Shown: positions 30,836 through 39,275 of the stretch, piece after piece
Numbering within the stretch: position 1 is the first letter of the stretch
Layout of the letters: each line of letters starts with the position of its first letter
Source of the DNA: a virus
Virus record (IMG/VR): IMGVR_UViG_3300020147_000014
Coordinates: 1 to 47,532 of that record
Strand: one strand, 5' to 3'
Length of the DNA: 47,532 nt
Made by a program: the position numbers and the translations under genes
Notes under the pieces: generated by a model
Told to the model about the DNA's origin: nothing
Databases searched by the model: none
What the model saw: the letters and a program-made list of their open reading frames with translations, nothing else

Positions 30836-31293
30836 AGCGCCCGAAACACCGCGCCGGAAACTGACCTAACCCGCGAGCGAACCGCGCCGCCGTCGTTGCC
30901 GCTCTTGACGATCCAACGCCCATTCGCCGCGCGGCCGACGATAACGCCCACATGATTGCGCCAAACGACAACGGCGCCGACGTGCGGGCTAGCAGCAACG
31001 CCACGACGCGACCAATTCCAAGCAACGTTATATTCCGGGCCGCCGCCGAACTGCGTGCGCATCCACCAACCGCACCACTTGCCCGGCCGGCGCGTGTTGC
31101 CCGTCATGCGGCCGTGCGCAAAGTACGTATCCGGGGCAACGGCTCGACTGCGGCGCAGCTTACGCACGACCCCTGGCCGCTTCGTCTCTACGATCGAGCC
31201 GACGCTGCGCAGAAAGATTTCATTGGCAGAGACGGCGCGGGCCTCGGAGCATGCGACAACACACAGCGCCATAGCGATAAGAATAGCTTTCAT
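30832..31293 (-). CDS. Exported CHAP/NlpC-like cysteine hydrolase, possible lipoprotein
   Basis: A 153-residue protein from ATG 31293, GGGGAG 5 nt upstream. The signal MKAILIAMALCVVACSEARA could be cut as a lipoprotein before C15 (VVAC) or after ARA. The body has C74 in GKWCGWWMR and H114 in VVVWRNHVGVIVG, the arrangement of CHAP-type amidases and endopeptidases. It is made from an operator-controlled early operon, not the lysis cluster, so wall remodelling in the lysogen or exclusion of other phages is as plausible as lysis. Confidence 0.72.
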   Translation of the reverse strand: MKAILIAMALCVVACSEARAVSANEIFLRSVGSIVETKRPGVVRKLRRSRAVAPDTYFAHGRMTGNTRRPGKWCGWWMRTQFGGGPEYNVAWNWSRRGVAASPHVGAVVVWRNHVGVIVGRAANGRWIVKSGNDGGAVRSRVRSVSGAVFRAL

Positions 31294-31317
31294 AGTATCT
31301 CCCCGTTGAAAATGCGC

Positions 31318-31494
31318 CTAGGCGGCGTCTCTAAAATCTTCAATTGCATAGAGCTTGCCGCCGTCAAGCGGCTCGGCGTAGCGAATGCGGAGGTGCTCAC
31401 GCGGCTCTACGTGCGGAGCGCCGGCGATCCAAAGCGCCGCTGCAATCGCCAGTAACGCGAACAGAACGGCAAGAAAGCCCGCTACTTCCGTCAT
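31318..31494 (-). CDS. 58-residue single-span membrane protein
   Basis: ATG 31494 overlaps the preceding stop as ATGA. One span (AGFLAVLFALLAIAAALWIA) is followed by a soluble tail of about 33 residues, HVEPREHLRIRYAEPLDG. Unknown function; between a Cys-rich protein and the exported hydrolase. Confidence 0.55.
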   Translation of the reverse strand: MTEVAGFLAVLFALLAIAAALWIAGAPHVEPREHLRIRYAEPLDGGKLYAIEDFRDAA

Positions 31495-31703
31495 CGCGCT
31501 TGCTCCACGTAATGAGCCACGCGGCGGTCACTCGTCACAAAATCAAACGGGTTCGTGCACCCGCGACGGACGCACCACTTGTAGAGTTTGACGGAGCCCA
31601 TAGCGAAGCTATCCGCCAACCCGCACCGGACGCCCTTCTCAAGCAATTTCCCGCGCATCGTCCGAAACACGCGCATCGTGTCGTTTCGATTTACTGTGGC
31701 CAC
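31491..31703 (-). CDS. Small hypothetical protein
   Basis: A 70-residue basic protein; GTG 31703 has GGGAG about 10 nt upstream, inside the end of the preceding gene. It has MRGKLLEKGVRCGLADSFAM and KWCVRRGCTNPFDF with three Cys. No family recognised. Confidence 0.5.
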   Translation of the reverse strand: MATVNRNDTMRVFRTMRGKLLEKGVRCGLADSFAMGSVKLYKWCVRRGCTNPFDFVTSDRRVAHYVEQAR

Positions 31704-31936
31704 GTCGTTTCTCTCCCGCACGCATATTTGTTGAGCGAACTATGAATGTCCCTCATGCGAGCGTGGACGGTTTCCCATTCGGAGCGTTGTTCCTCGAGCC
31801 GCGCTGTGGCTTCCGCCGCAGCTTCCCGAAGACGATCGCGGAGCGTCTTGATTTCACGCGTCCAAGTCCAAAGGCACCAAAGGTAGTAGGAGCCAGCGGC
31901 CAAACCGAGAATGAGAACCACGCCAATAACTTGCAT
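31691..31936 (-). CDS. Rz-like membrane-anchored coiled-coil protein
   Basis: An 81-residue protein. ATG 31936 is chosen because GAGG lies 7 nt upstream; an earlier GTG would place the RBS inside the gene. One N-terminal span (VIGVVLILGLAAGSYYLWCL) precedes a heptad-rich segment (REIKTLRDRLREAAAEATAR, LEEQRSEWETVHARM). This is the architecture of inner-membrane spanins, though the gene lies in an early operon right after a paired operator. Function uncertain. Confidence 0.6.
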   Translation of the reverse strand: MQVIGVVLILGLAAGSYYLWCLWTWTREIKTLRDRLREAAAEATARLEEQRSEWETVHARMRDIHSSLNKYACGRETTWPQ

Positions 31937-31955
31937 AACGAACCTCACGCCTACA

Positions 31956-32011
31956 CGTATAAAATATACGCTAAAGCATTGATAGCAAGTTAAATACGCA
32001 TAAAATATACG
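31956..32011 (-). promoter_or_regulatory. Paired operators and promoter, copy A
   Basis: CGTATA-AAA-TATACG at 31956-31970 and CGCATA-AAA-TATACG at 31997-32011, 41 bp apart. On the reverse strand TTGCTA lies 16 bp before TATTTT in the downstream site. The same pair, spacing and TTAACTTGC spacer recur at 41372-41427. It drives the operon 31936-30832; the ATG lies 20 bp away. Confidence 0.65.
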
Positions 32012-32014
32012 CGA

Positions 32015-33817
32015 TTAATTCGGGGGTGTGGCGGGCGGCCAGTCTTCGGAGCGGCCGTCTGGCAGGTGCATCACGGCTTTGTCTTTCTTCGACGGCTGCG
32101 CAACGGCAGTGAGCTTCACGGGCTCGAGCGCGCACATGGCTTCGCCCTCGCCGGCGCCAACGCGCACAGTCTTCTTTTCGAACCAACGCGGTTCGGGGCC
32201 GTTTAGCGTGAGGTTCTCTTTCGCGCCGTCGAATCGGACGTAGCGATGCCGGACGTGTTCCGCGATGCCGTAGCGCTCGCCGTCTTTCTGCGACATACCG
32301 AACGCCGTAATCGTGATGCGCGAGGCGTCCTTGATCGCGCTGGCACCACGCACGGCGTTGACGTTGCCGGCGTAGCCGTCGCTCGCGGCCTTGTCCGGCT
32401 TCGACGTGTGGTGGATTGCGAGGCCGGCAGCTTTCGTTTCGGCTACAACGGAAACGAGGATATCCATAACCCTCTGCATTTCCGTGTTGTCGTTTTCATT
32501 GCTCTCATGCACCGAAACGAGCGGATCGAAGCCGGCAACGCCGATGTTATTTGCGAGGATATATTTTACGAGGAACGGCTTTAGCTCGCCTTCGACAATC
32601 TGCGCACGCGCGTTGCCGCGCCGCGCCAGCTTGAACTTATTGCCATGGCCGCTAAACAGATGAATTCGACCTTCGATCGCCGCGAAGTCCACCTTGAAGT
32701 GCTTGCACGCTGCGGCCAGGCGGCGGCGCATTTCGTCTAGTGGGTCTTCGTTGTTGATGATCAGAACATCCGTGCGCTCCACGACGTCAGCCCCGATCAA
32801 GTCACCGCGGCCCGTCGCGATGGCGATAGCGAGTTGTAGGGACCAAGTGCTCTTAGCCGTCGCGCCGGGCGCCGCGAGCACCGTGATATTTTCCCGAATG
32901 GCGATGCCTGGCACGATCCACGCGCGAAGCGGGATAGCGTCAACGCTTTCCGCCGTGTCGTTGTAGCGCCAGACACGCGCGGCGAACGGGTCTTTGATGT
33001 GGTCGGGCAGCTCGATCGGCACGAAGCCGGCGGCGGGATTGTCGCGGCCGATCGCGGCTTGTCGGTGCTCGGCGGCGTTGCGCACTTTGCGCTCGAGATC
33101 GTCGTATTCCCATGGCGGCGCGCAGCGTTCGTTCCAATGCTCAAGCATTAGCTCGAGTGCGGTTTCAGGTGAAACGCCGCGGTCTAGGACGGTGCACGCA
33201 ACCTTATAAGTTGTATTGTCCCCGCCACAGCCTTCGACGGCTTCCGGCGCCGCGCTCTCAAGGTAGCTTCGGGCGCTTGCAATCGCGGCGGGGGTGTCTA
33301 GCTCGCCAACGGCCTTCGGGGCGTCTGCGCTACGCTGGCGGGCGGCGGTAAGGCGTTCTACGAGCCACGCCGGGGCGGGTGCGATCGGCGCGTCATCCTT
33401 GATCGTGTAAAAGCGGTCTTCGAAGATTGAGCCGGGGCCGACGACGTAATTGTGGTGCGCCCGGATATCGATTCCCTTGGCGAGCTTTTCGACGTTACCG
33501 CTCAGCTCGAGGCCCGCCGGCGCCTTGAAATATATGTGCTCGCCGTCGCGGGGTGTCGCGACCGTAAACGTCCGCGGCAGAGTGGCCGCAAAACTCTGTA
33601 AGCTCTCATAGCCGCCCTTATGGGCGTCTACGTCGATAACGATATGCCCGTCTGTAAGGACGCCAATGTTGTAATCGCCGGAATGAATATCGGCTAGGTT
33701 GCAGCTAGCAGACGTCACCCAATCCGTATCAATGAAATGGTTCTTCGTCCCGCGCTTAAGGCGGAACACGCGAAGACCGCGGCGCGCGAGATAGCAGGCG
33801 GATTCAAACGGCGTCAT
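32015..33817 (-). CDS. Bifunctional primase-polymerase/helicase replication protein
   Basis: A 600-residue replication protein. The N-terminal prim-pol domain (FESACYLARRGLRVFRLKRG, HIVIDVDAHKGG with D62 and D64) would make primers. A linker with a PriCT-type helical segment precedes a RecA-like AAA_25/RepA helicase with VLAAPGATAKSTWSLQLAIA as Walker A near 318-326 and IINNEDPLDEM after it; the AIHHTSKP segment is typical. It most likely starts and drives phage DNA replication. It begins inside the stop region of the preceding small gene. Confidence 0.9.
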   Translation of the reverse strand: MTPFESACYLARRGLRVFRLKRGTKNHFIDTDWVTSASCNLADIHSGDYNIGVLTDGHIVIDVDAHKGGYESLQSFAATLPRTFTVATPRDGEHIYFKAPAGLELSGNVEKLAKGIDIRAHHNYVVGPGSIFEDRFYTIKDDAPIAPAPAWLVERLTAARQRSADAPKAVGELDTPAAIASARSYLESAAPEAVEGCGGDNTTYKVACTVLDRGVSPETALELMLEHWNERCAPPWEYDDLERKVRNAAEHRQAAIGRDNPAAGFVPIELPDHIKDPFAARVWRYNDTAESVDAIPLRAWIVPGIAIRENITVLAAPGATAKSTWSLQLAIAIATGRGDLIGADVVERTDVLIINNEDPLDEMRRRLAAACKHFKVDFAAIEGRIHLFSGHGNKFKLARRGNARAQIVEGELKPFLVKYILANNIGVAGFDPLVSVHESNENDNTEMQRVMDILVSVVAETKAAGLAIHHTSKPDKAASDGYAGNVNAVRGASAIKDASRITITAFGMSQKDGERYGIAEHVRHRYVRFDGAKENLTLNGPEPRWFEKKTVRVGAGEGEAMCALEPVKLTAVAQPSKKDKAVMHLPDGRSEDWPPATPPN

Positions 33818-34079
33818 GCGCGCCTCTGAAGTATCTCCGTAGCGCGAGCGTCAACGCGCGCCGCGCCACAGCATCCGAACGCGTGGAGCGCTTCGCGTTG
33901 GTCCGGGACGTGATGCCGAGCACATATGCCTTTGCGCCGACTGCGCTCGTGGAGCGCTTCAGGTCTAAGGCGACCTCTACATTCAAGGCGTGCCCATAGA
34001 TATTTTTGAGGTACTCGATTTCGCAATCCGCCCACGGCTCGCCACTAAACAGGTTGTCGTCGTCCGAAGCTTTCAACAA
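33804..34079 (-). CDS. Small Myb/SANT-like HTH protein
   Basis: A 91-residue protein from TTG 34079, GAGG 7 nt upstream. PWADCEIEYLKNIYGHALNV, then LDLKRSTSAVGAKAYVLGI, follows the W...E...L...R-S-x-x-A-V...K...LG pattern of small Myb/SANT-type DNA-binding proteins in alphaproteobacterial phages. Coupled to the primase by a 14-bp overlap; may help at the origin (inference). Confidence 0.6.
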   Translation of the reverse strand: MLKASDDDNLFSGEPWADCEIEYLKNIYGHALNVEVALDLKRSTSAVGAKAYVLGITSRTNAKRSTRSDAVARRALTLALRRYFRGAHDAV

Positions 34080-34141
34080 GACAAACCTCTAGCGTTCTCA
34101 GAAATGAGCACAATCAGCCCGACAATGGCGGAAAGCCTATC

Positions 34142-34339
34142 CTAGCCCTTCGGCGGGGGAATCGTGAAATCAAGTGCCAGCGTATCGCGCCCGATTTTCT
34201 CGAGCTGTTCGGCCAGGGGTTTGTTTCCCGCTTCCGATGCGAGCTGCGCTGCGTAAGCGAGATACGAAAACGCTTCGATCGCGACGTTGCGCGCCGTGTC
34301 TATTTTACAGTGCGCGACTTTGAGCATTGAAAAGTCCAT
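34142..34339 (-). CDS. Small hypothetical protein downstream of DNA polymerase
   Basis: A 65-residue protein from ATG 34339, with GGAAA about 7 nt upstream and the polymerase stop at 34341. Helical (ARNVAIEAFSYLAYAAQLAS, LAEQLEKIGRDTLAL). No family recognised. 34080-34141 after it holds nothing I can identify. Confidence 0.55.
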   Translation of the reverse strand: MDFSMLKVAHCKIDTARNVAIEAFSYLAYAAQLASEAGNKPLAEQLEKIGRDTLALDFTIPPPKG

Positions 34340-34340
34340 A

Positions 34341-36602
34341 TCATTTCCGATATCGAAATGCCTCATACCCCGCGGCAACAATTGGGAGCCCTTCGGCCCA
34401 TTCGCCAACGTCGCACATTTTATACGAAAAGTCGGTTAGCGAGCCGTAACTAATCGGCGTGTCAGCTACGATTTCGTCGTGAGAATGCATGACCACTGGA
34501 TAGCCGGCGGCCTCTACGTTTTTCATGCCTTGTCGCTGGCAGCACGCCGCCGCGCCTTGCACTGTGTTCTCAACAAGAATGGATTTCGTGAGCTGGCGGC
34601 AGCGCCAAACCTTCTTACCCTTGGCGTCTAGGCTCTCACTCCACGCGGTTAGCTGCGCTTGCCACTTGATATTTTCTTCGCGGCAATGGAATTCGAGGCG
34701 TTCTTGCAGCGCGCCTAGCTCGAGCAACTCCGGGTCTTTGTCTGCGCCGGCGTAGTTTGCGATTCGATATTTCAACTCGTCGCGTGTCGCTTCCCAATCC
34801 ATAGACGGATAGCGCTTAAATTCGGGGTAGACGTAGCTGATAACCCGGCTAGACGGCAATCGGCACTGCAAGAAATCGCCTGCTATGCGGTATTTGATCT
34901 TGCCCGCCGATGCGACAGTGCCGGGATACATAACCGCTTCGGCCGCAGCGTCTTCGACGGCCGCCCAATAGGCGAGCGTCGCGGGATGCCCCGCGCGCCA
35001 ATTATCGACAACAATGCGGAGCCCCGTCCAAACGTCTTCATCTACAAGCCCGCAACGCATCTTCGTTCCGAGCTTCGGGCAGCGCTTTCTAGCTGCCGCC
35101 CAAACTTCAGCGGGCGTAATCGCCTTAACGGCCGCCGCGATCTTAGCCGGGTCAACGAAGTACGTCGCGCACATTTTTAGAAGCGCGCCGATGCCGCCAG
35201 CGAAGCCTAAGCCCAATTCCTGGCACTTGCCCGTCTGTCGCTCTAGGCCGTCGTCGTCCACGTCTTCGACGGCTACGCCGAACGACTTGGAATAGGCGAG
35301 CTTATAGAGATCAGGCCCGGCTCGGAGCGGCTCGCCCCGAGCGTCAACGCCCGGCAAGATCGTATCGAACTTACGGAACGCCTCTAGTTTCCACGTCTCG
35401 TCGGCCAGCCAGGCGAGCATACGGCCTTCAATGTTCGAATAGTCAGACGCAACGAACCGCCGCCCTGGCCGAGCCTTTATGAAGCCTCGCAGCGATAGAG
35501 ACAGCGGCTCCATAACGCCGCCGTACTCAAATTTTATGCATTGGGCAGCGCTGGGGTACTTCAGATAGGTTATGACGGCTTCGGCGTCTTTAGCTTTGAA
35601 ATTCTTAGTCTGTCGCGGAAGGTTCTGAAGCTGAATGTTCTTGCCGGCCCATCGGCCCGGCCCGGCGCCGTGATATACGTACTGGCCTTTCGCCGTGCCG
35701 TCGTCGCAAGCACACTTCAGCATGCGATCGAACTTTGCAGTGCTCCCCTTGCTGATTTGCTGGCGGAGACCAAGGATCGTTTTCACGCTTTCTTTTAGGC
35801 CGGGGTTGGCGAGCGCCTTAGCCACGTCGCCCTTTTGGAGCGTCTCGAGGTCTACGCCTTCAGCACGTATCCAATCTAATAGCTTGTCGCGCTGTGTCGG
35901 GCTCAAGCCCGACAGCTCATGGCCGCGGGCGCGGAGGTCTTCTTTCTCTTGCTTAATAACTTCGATCGCTCGCGCCACGCTCGGCACGTCTAACAGCACG
36001 CCGCGAAGGTTTATGAGCTGGTCTAGAAGCCACGTCTCCCGCTCTGAGTCCGATAGCGGTGGCAGCATTAAGTGCAAGTCGCGCTCAACTTTGCCGTCTT
36101 GCCTAGCGTAGCGATACATTCGCTCGTAAACATCGGGCGCCGTCTCTGGCGTCCAGAACTCTAGTGGTTCGTAACGCCGCGGCCGCATAAGTTTGCGCAA
36201 CGCTTGGGCGCCGTCTTTGTCTTTATTGTCGCCAAGCCGAACCGCTTCGCAAAGCTTCTCTACGGAACCGGGAAGTCCAATCGCTCGCGCACGCGCAAGC
36301 AAACAATCCATTTGATCAAGGCGAAGCTCCGGCCACCTGGGGTCGCGGCGGCGCTCCGCTTGCCAGCCGCAAAATTCGAAGCCGCTATTCGCAGATATGA
36401 GGCGCCCGCCGCGGCGCACGTGATCCACAAGGCGTTCGCGCGGCGGCTCGCCGGCTATCCATAAATCAATCTCGTCGGGCCACGCGATAGCGAGGCACAT
36501 TGCACGCGTAGACGAGTCCTCCCAATAGCGTTCTTGCCCAACCGTTAGCAGCTCGGCGGCGCTTTGGCTTTCCCAATCTACTACGCACCATTCGGTAGAC
36601 AT
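34341..36602 (-). CDS. Family A DNA polymerase with proofreading exonuclease
   Basis: A 753-residue replicative polymerase. The exonuclease part shows VVDWES (Exo I), a NSGFEFCGW region and YARQDGKVERD (Exo III). The polymerase part shows motif A FVASDYSNIEGRMLAWL, motif B RQTGKCQELGLGFAGG and motif C VVMHSHDEIVAD, all intact. I choose ATG 36602; an in-frame TTG at 36647 lies inside a terminator hairpin, so the extension is unlikely. No strong RBS is seen. The adjoining terminator suggests lower expression than the upstream ssDNA-binding protein. Confidence 0.92.
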   Translation of the reverse strand: MSTEWCVVDWESQSAAELLTVGQERYWEDSSTRAMCLAIAWPDEIDLWIAGEPPRERLVDHVRRGGRLISANSGFEFCGWQAERRRDPRWPELRLDQMDCLLARARAIGLPGSVEKLCEAVRLGDNKDKDGAQALRKLMRPRRYEPLEFWTPETAPDVYERMYRYARQDGKVERDLHLMLPPLSDSERETWLLDQLINLRGVLLDVPSVARAIEVIKQEKEDLRARGHELSGLSPTQRDKLLDWIRAEGVDLETLQKGDVAKALANPGLKESVKTILGLRQQISKGSTAKFDRMLKCACDDGTAKGQYVYHGAGPGRWAGKNIQLQNLPRQTKNFKAKDAEAVITYLKYPSAAQCIKFEYGGVMEPLSLSLRGFIKARPGRRFVASDYSNIEGRMLAWLADETWKLEAFRKFDTILPGVDARGEPLRAGPDLYKLAYSKSFGVAVEDVDDDGLERQTGKCQELGLGFAGGIGALLKMCATYFVDPAKIAAAVKAITPAEVWAAARKRCPKLGTKMRCGLVDEDVWTGLRIVVDNWRAGHPATLAYWAAVEDAAAEAVMYPGTVASAGKIKYRIAGDFLQCRLPSSRVISYVYPEFKRYPSMDWEATRDELKYRIANYAGADKDPELLELGALQERLEFHCREENIKWQAQLTAWSESLDAKGKKVWRCRQLTKSILVENTVQGAAACCQRQGMKNVEAAGYPVVMHSHDEIVADTPISYGSLTDFSYKMCDVGEWAEGLPIVAAGYEAFRYRK

Positions 36603-36625
36603 TTCGCGAGCCCGAAATTCAGAGA

Positions 36626-36665
36626 CAAAAAGGCCCGCCCGAATCAAAGAACAATCGGGCGGGCC
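36626..36665 (-). terminator. Intrinsic terminator between ssDNA-binding gene and DNA polymerase
   Basis: Perfect 11-bp arms GGCCCGCCCGA (36632-36642) and TCGGGCGGGCC (36655-36665) with a 12-nt loop. On the reverse strand the stem is followed by TTTTTGTCT, the classic form. It lies 37 bp after the DUF2815 gene stop and 24 bp before the polymerase ATG. Confidence 0.85.
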
Positions 36666-36701
36666 ACAACGGCGCGTCGGCCGGAGCCGTCCACTACGCG
36701 A

Positions 36702-37346
36702 TTACCAGAATGTGGAAGCGCCGTTAGACTGTGCGGGCATCTGTGCCGGGCCGTTGCCCTTGGGCGCGTTCATGGCTTCGAAGCCGTCAGACGCGCGGCC
36801 GGAGTTGCTGACTGCGAACACTTCGCTCGTATCGACAAGCTGCAAGCTCTGAAGGCCGAAGCTCACGCCCCAATTGCCGTTCTTATCGAACGAATAGGCG
36901 CGAATCTTGATGCGTGCATAGTGACCGGGCTTAACCTGATCTGCCGGAACCTTCTGCATATTGGCGTCGTAGATTTCGACGGCGTTGATTGTCGCCGCGT
37001 CGAAATAAACGCCGTCGTTGCCGAAGCCTTCATACTTCTCTGCGTTCTGCGACTGCGGCTTAAGTGGCTTGCTCTTTGGCTTGCCACGCTTGCTGACGTG
37101 CGGGCCGTTGACCCAAGCCTTCTGTGCGATCTGATCGAGCGCCGACGTATCAGCGAACGACGGAATGATGCCGGCCAGCGTATAGCGCGGCTTAGCGTTC
37201 GGATCGTCCTTGTTCGTGCGCATCTTCTCGAGCCACACAAACTGAAGCTGTACGGGGCACGTAATGGCCGTGCGCCCTTCGTCGTCTTCGGGGAGCACGA
37301 AGCAAGGATACTTCCTTACGAGGTCTTCAAGTGTCTTCTGATCCAT
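36702..37346 (-). CDS. DUF2815-type ssDNA-binding protein
   Basis: A 214-residue protein. The segments RTNKDDPNAKPRYTLAGIIP, and GHYARIKIRAYSFDKNGNWG then VSFGLQSLQLV, follow the DUF2815 pattern, a phage family with a gp2.5-like ssDNA-binding fold. The C-terminal tail is Gly/Asn/Ala-rich and ends in STFW, an aromatic tip like those used to recruit partners. Expected to coat ssDNA for the adjacent polymerase. It is followed by a strong terminator. Confidence 0.82.
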   Translation of the reverse strand: MDQKTLEDLVRKYPCFVLPEDDEGRTAITCPVQLQFVWLEKMRTNKDDPNAKPRYTLAGIIPSFADTSALDQIAQKAWVNGPHVSKRGKPKSKPLKPQSQNAEKYEGFGNDGVYFDAATINAVEIYDANMQKVPADQVKPGHYARIKIRAYSFDKNGNWGVSFGLQSLQLVDTSEVFAVSNSGRASDGFEAMNAPKGNGPAQMPAQSNGASTFW

Positions 37347-37353
37347 GGAAAAA

Positions 37354-37365
37354 CTCTAGCTAGAG
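37354..37365. promoter_or_regulatory. 12-bp palindrome before ssDNA-binding gene
   Basis: CTCTAG/CTAGAG, a perfect palindrome 7 bp upstream of the ATG at 37346, in the 68-bp gap before the gene. It overlaps where the RBS should be (reverse strand reads CTAGAGTTTTTCC). It could be a protein site or a small mRNA hairpin. Confidence 0.3.
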
Positions 37366-37414
37366 GTTGCTGATATGTGCCCCTGTTATGCGCTTCTTTT
37401 TATGTGTCGTGAAA

Positions 37415-37819
37415 TTACGGCTTCACGATAATTCGAACACCTTCCTCTTGCGCCTGCATCAAGCATTCGCAAAGTCGCCGCGCCGTAACGGAATCAAAAA
37501 CGCCCGGCCCAAAACCCGAAACCGTTAGAGTTTTCTCAGGGTCAAAAGCTGTAGTCCCGGCGAGGAAAACCGGCAGAACAGAACTGTCAATGAGCAACGG
37601 GCCGGGCAAGACACCCCGAAGCCAATCGGAGGCGTCAATGCTAACAACCGTGACGCCGTTCCTATCCTTTGCCGCCAGCCTTCCGCGGAGGTCCGCTGCG
37701 AGCACCCGATTGCCGACGAGAATTACCGAGCCAATAGGCGCGCTATCGACAAGAAAGGTTGTCGCGCCTTGGCCGCGGCACCGCTCGTAAACCTGTTTGA
37801 TCAATTCAAGGGTCTTCAT
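37415..37819 (-). CDS. Hypothetical protein
   Basis: A 134-residue protein starting at ATG 37819 within the ATGA overlap with the nuclease gene. Alternating beta/alpha pattern (TTFLVDSAPIGSVILVGNRV, GVTVVSIDASDWLRGVLPG). No family recognised. In the operon between recombination nuclease and ssDNA-binding protein, so a DNA metabolism role is likely but unproven. Confidence 0.65.
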   Translation of the reverse strand: MKTLELIKQVYERCRGQGATTFLVDSAPIGSVILVGNRVLAADLRGRLAAKDRNGVTVVSIDASDWLRGVLPGPLLIDSSVLPVFLAGTTAFDPEKTLTVSGFGPGVFDSVTARRLCECLMQAQEEGVRIIVKP

Positions 37820-39111
37820 GTGATTGCCTCAAAGCCTTCTGCCGCGCGGCCGTACTCAACCGCCGGCCGCCTATCGTCTTCGTCTGCAAGTGAGAAGCCG
37901 CCAGCCGTCTTCGTAACGAGCGACGTAAGCCGCTCAATTTCAGTTTTCGAAAGCTTTCCAAACGCTACCGCGGGAGTTTGCAGCTTCAGTTGCTCTAACA
38001 TCAACTGCGCGAAGGACTCTTGAAGCTCTTTAAAATCGGCCTTCCCTAGCTCTTTTTCCAAGGCCGGCGCGGTGCGCAGCGTCTTTTCCCAGACGGCGAG
38101 CGTTGGCGCGACCGTTCGAATTGCTTTTGCTACGTCTTCATCCGACCCTAGTTCGGGATTCCAGATGCGGCGGCCGGGCGTCGCTACCCATTTCTTGCCG
38201 GCGGGGATGCGGCCAGCTCGCGCCTCGCTCTCTGCAAGCTCGTCAAGCGCTTTGAGATAGACGCGGATTGCTTCGGCGCGCTTCAGCATGTCGCCAAGGT
38301 CTTGCGGCGTTAGAAATCCGCTCTCGGCGCCCGCGCCTGCATCGGCTTTAATCGCTTCAAATCCTATGGCCGCCTCACGCTCGGAGTGCTCACGCAGCGC
38401 CGCGCACTTGCCGAAGATATTTGCCTTGCAAAAGCGGCAGTGCTTGCCCGGCACGAAAGGCTGGCCGGGAAGCTTCGTCTTGGCGTAATCGTCTTTAAGG
38501 TCTTCGCCGTGGTCAAAAATATCGGCGGCGCTAATCGACCACTTCTTAGGCGGGCCGCACTTCGGCTGCACGATCCATATCGTGATTTTCTGCACGCCGC
38601 GCGACTTGAAGATTTCCCACGCGCCAAGTGCGTATTGAATGGCTTGCGTGTTGCCCTCAACCTCAACAACGCCGTAGCCGTTCTTATAATCGATGACGTG
38701 AAGGTGCTTCGTCGCCGGCTTATAGATCACGCAATCCGCCGTGCCGTCGCCGTCCGGCGTGCCGCCAAAATACTTCGCGAGCGAGAAGCGCGTCTCGATG
38801 AATAGCTCGTCTTCGGGTGCTAGGATTTTTTCGATTAGCCCAAGATGCGCGTTGACGTTTTCCGCCATGTCGCGCGTAAGCGCTTCTGAATGCCCTTCAA
38901 GCTTATCCCCGACGTGTTCCGTTGCATCCCATTCGCCGTTACGCAAGCAGTGCTCACCCCATTCATGGGCGCGCGTACCGTCTAGCGAGGCTTGCGTCGG
39001 CGGCGGTTCGGGAAGGGAAGCGCACAGCGCTATCGACGGGATGCACGGGCGCCAGCGATGCGATTGCGACGGGCCCAGCTCGTGATGCTTGCGTTCGGCG
39101 TGTGCGGTCAT
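37816..39111 (-). CDS. DUF2800 RecB/Cas4-like exonuclease
   Basis: A 431-residue nuclease. PD-(D/E)XK motifs: GTRAHEWGEHCL (motif I His), GDGTADCVIY (Asp), IDYKNGYGVVEVEG (D-x-K) and NTQAIQYALGAWE (Q-x3-Y). The later GKHCRFCKANIFGKCAAL gives clustered Cys for a 4Fe-4S site as in Cas4/AddB. This is the DUF2800 pattern. Together with the SNF2-type helicase and RuvC-like resolvase it forms a recombination set. ATG 39111 overlaps the stop of the small membrane gene as TGATG. Confidence 0.85.
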   Translation of the reverse strand: MTAHAERKHHELGPSQSHRWRPCIPSIALCASLPEPPPTQASLDGTRAHEWGEHCLRNGEWDATEHVGDKLEGHSEALTRDMAENVNAHLGLIEKILAPEDELFIETRFSLAKYFGGTPDGDGTADCVIYKPATKHLHVIDYKNGYGVVEVEGNTQAIQYALGAWEIFKSRGVQKITIWIVQPKCGPPKKWSISAADIFDHGEDLKDDYAKTKLPGQPFVPGKHCRFCKANIFGKCAALREHSEREAAIGFEAIKADAGAGAESGFLTPQDLGDMLKRAEAIRVYLKALDELAESEARAGRIPAGKKWVATPGRRIWNPELGSDEDVAKAIRTVAPTLAVWEKTLRTAPALEKELGKADFKELQESFAQLMLEQLKLQTPAVAFGKLSKTEIERLTSLVTKTAGGFSLADEDDRRPAVEYGRAAEGFEAIT

Positions 39112-39275
39112 CACTCACGATCCATAATGACTTTAACAGCCGCGATCGGGGCGAACACCGGCCAAAGAATAATAGCTCCTACAATGACGGGTAGCGAAGG
39201 CTTAGGCCCGTCAGCCTTTGCCAAGGTGAAGAGCGCGCCAGCGAAATAAAACCAGACTGCTAGGAACGTGATCAT
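39111..39275 (-). CDS. 54-residue two-span membrane protein
   Basis: ATG 39275 overlaps the previous stop (ATGA) and its own stop overlaps the nuclease start (TGATG), so coupling is tight on both sides. Spans: TFLAVWFYFAGALFTLA and LPVIVGAIILWPVFAPIAAV. A membrane protein embedded in a recombination operon is unexpected; function unknown. Confidence 0.6.
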   Translation of the reverse strand: MITFLAVWFYFAGALFTLAKADGPKPSLPVIVGAIILWPVFAPIAAVKVIMDRE

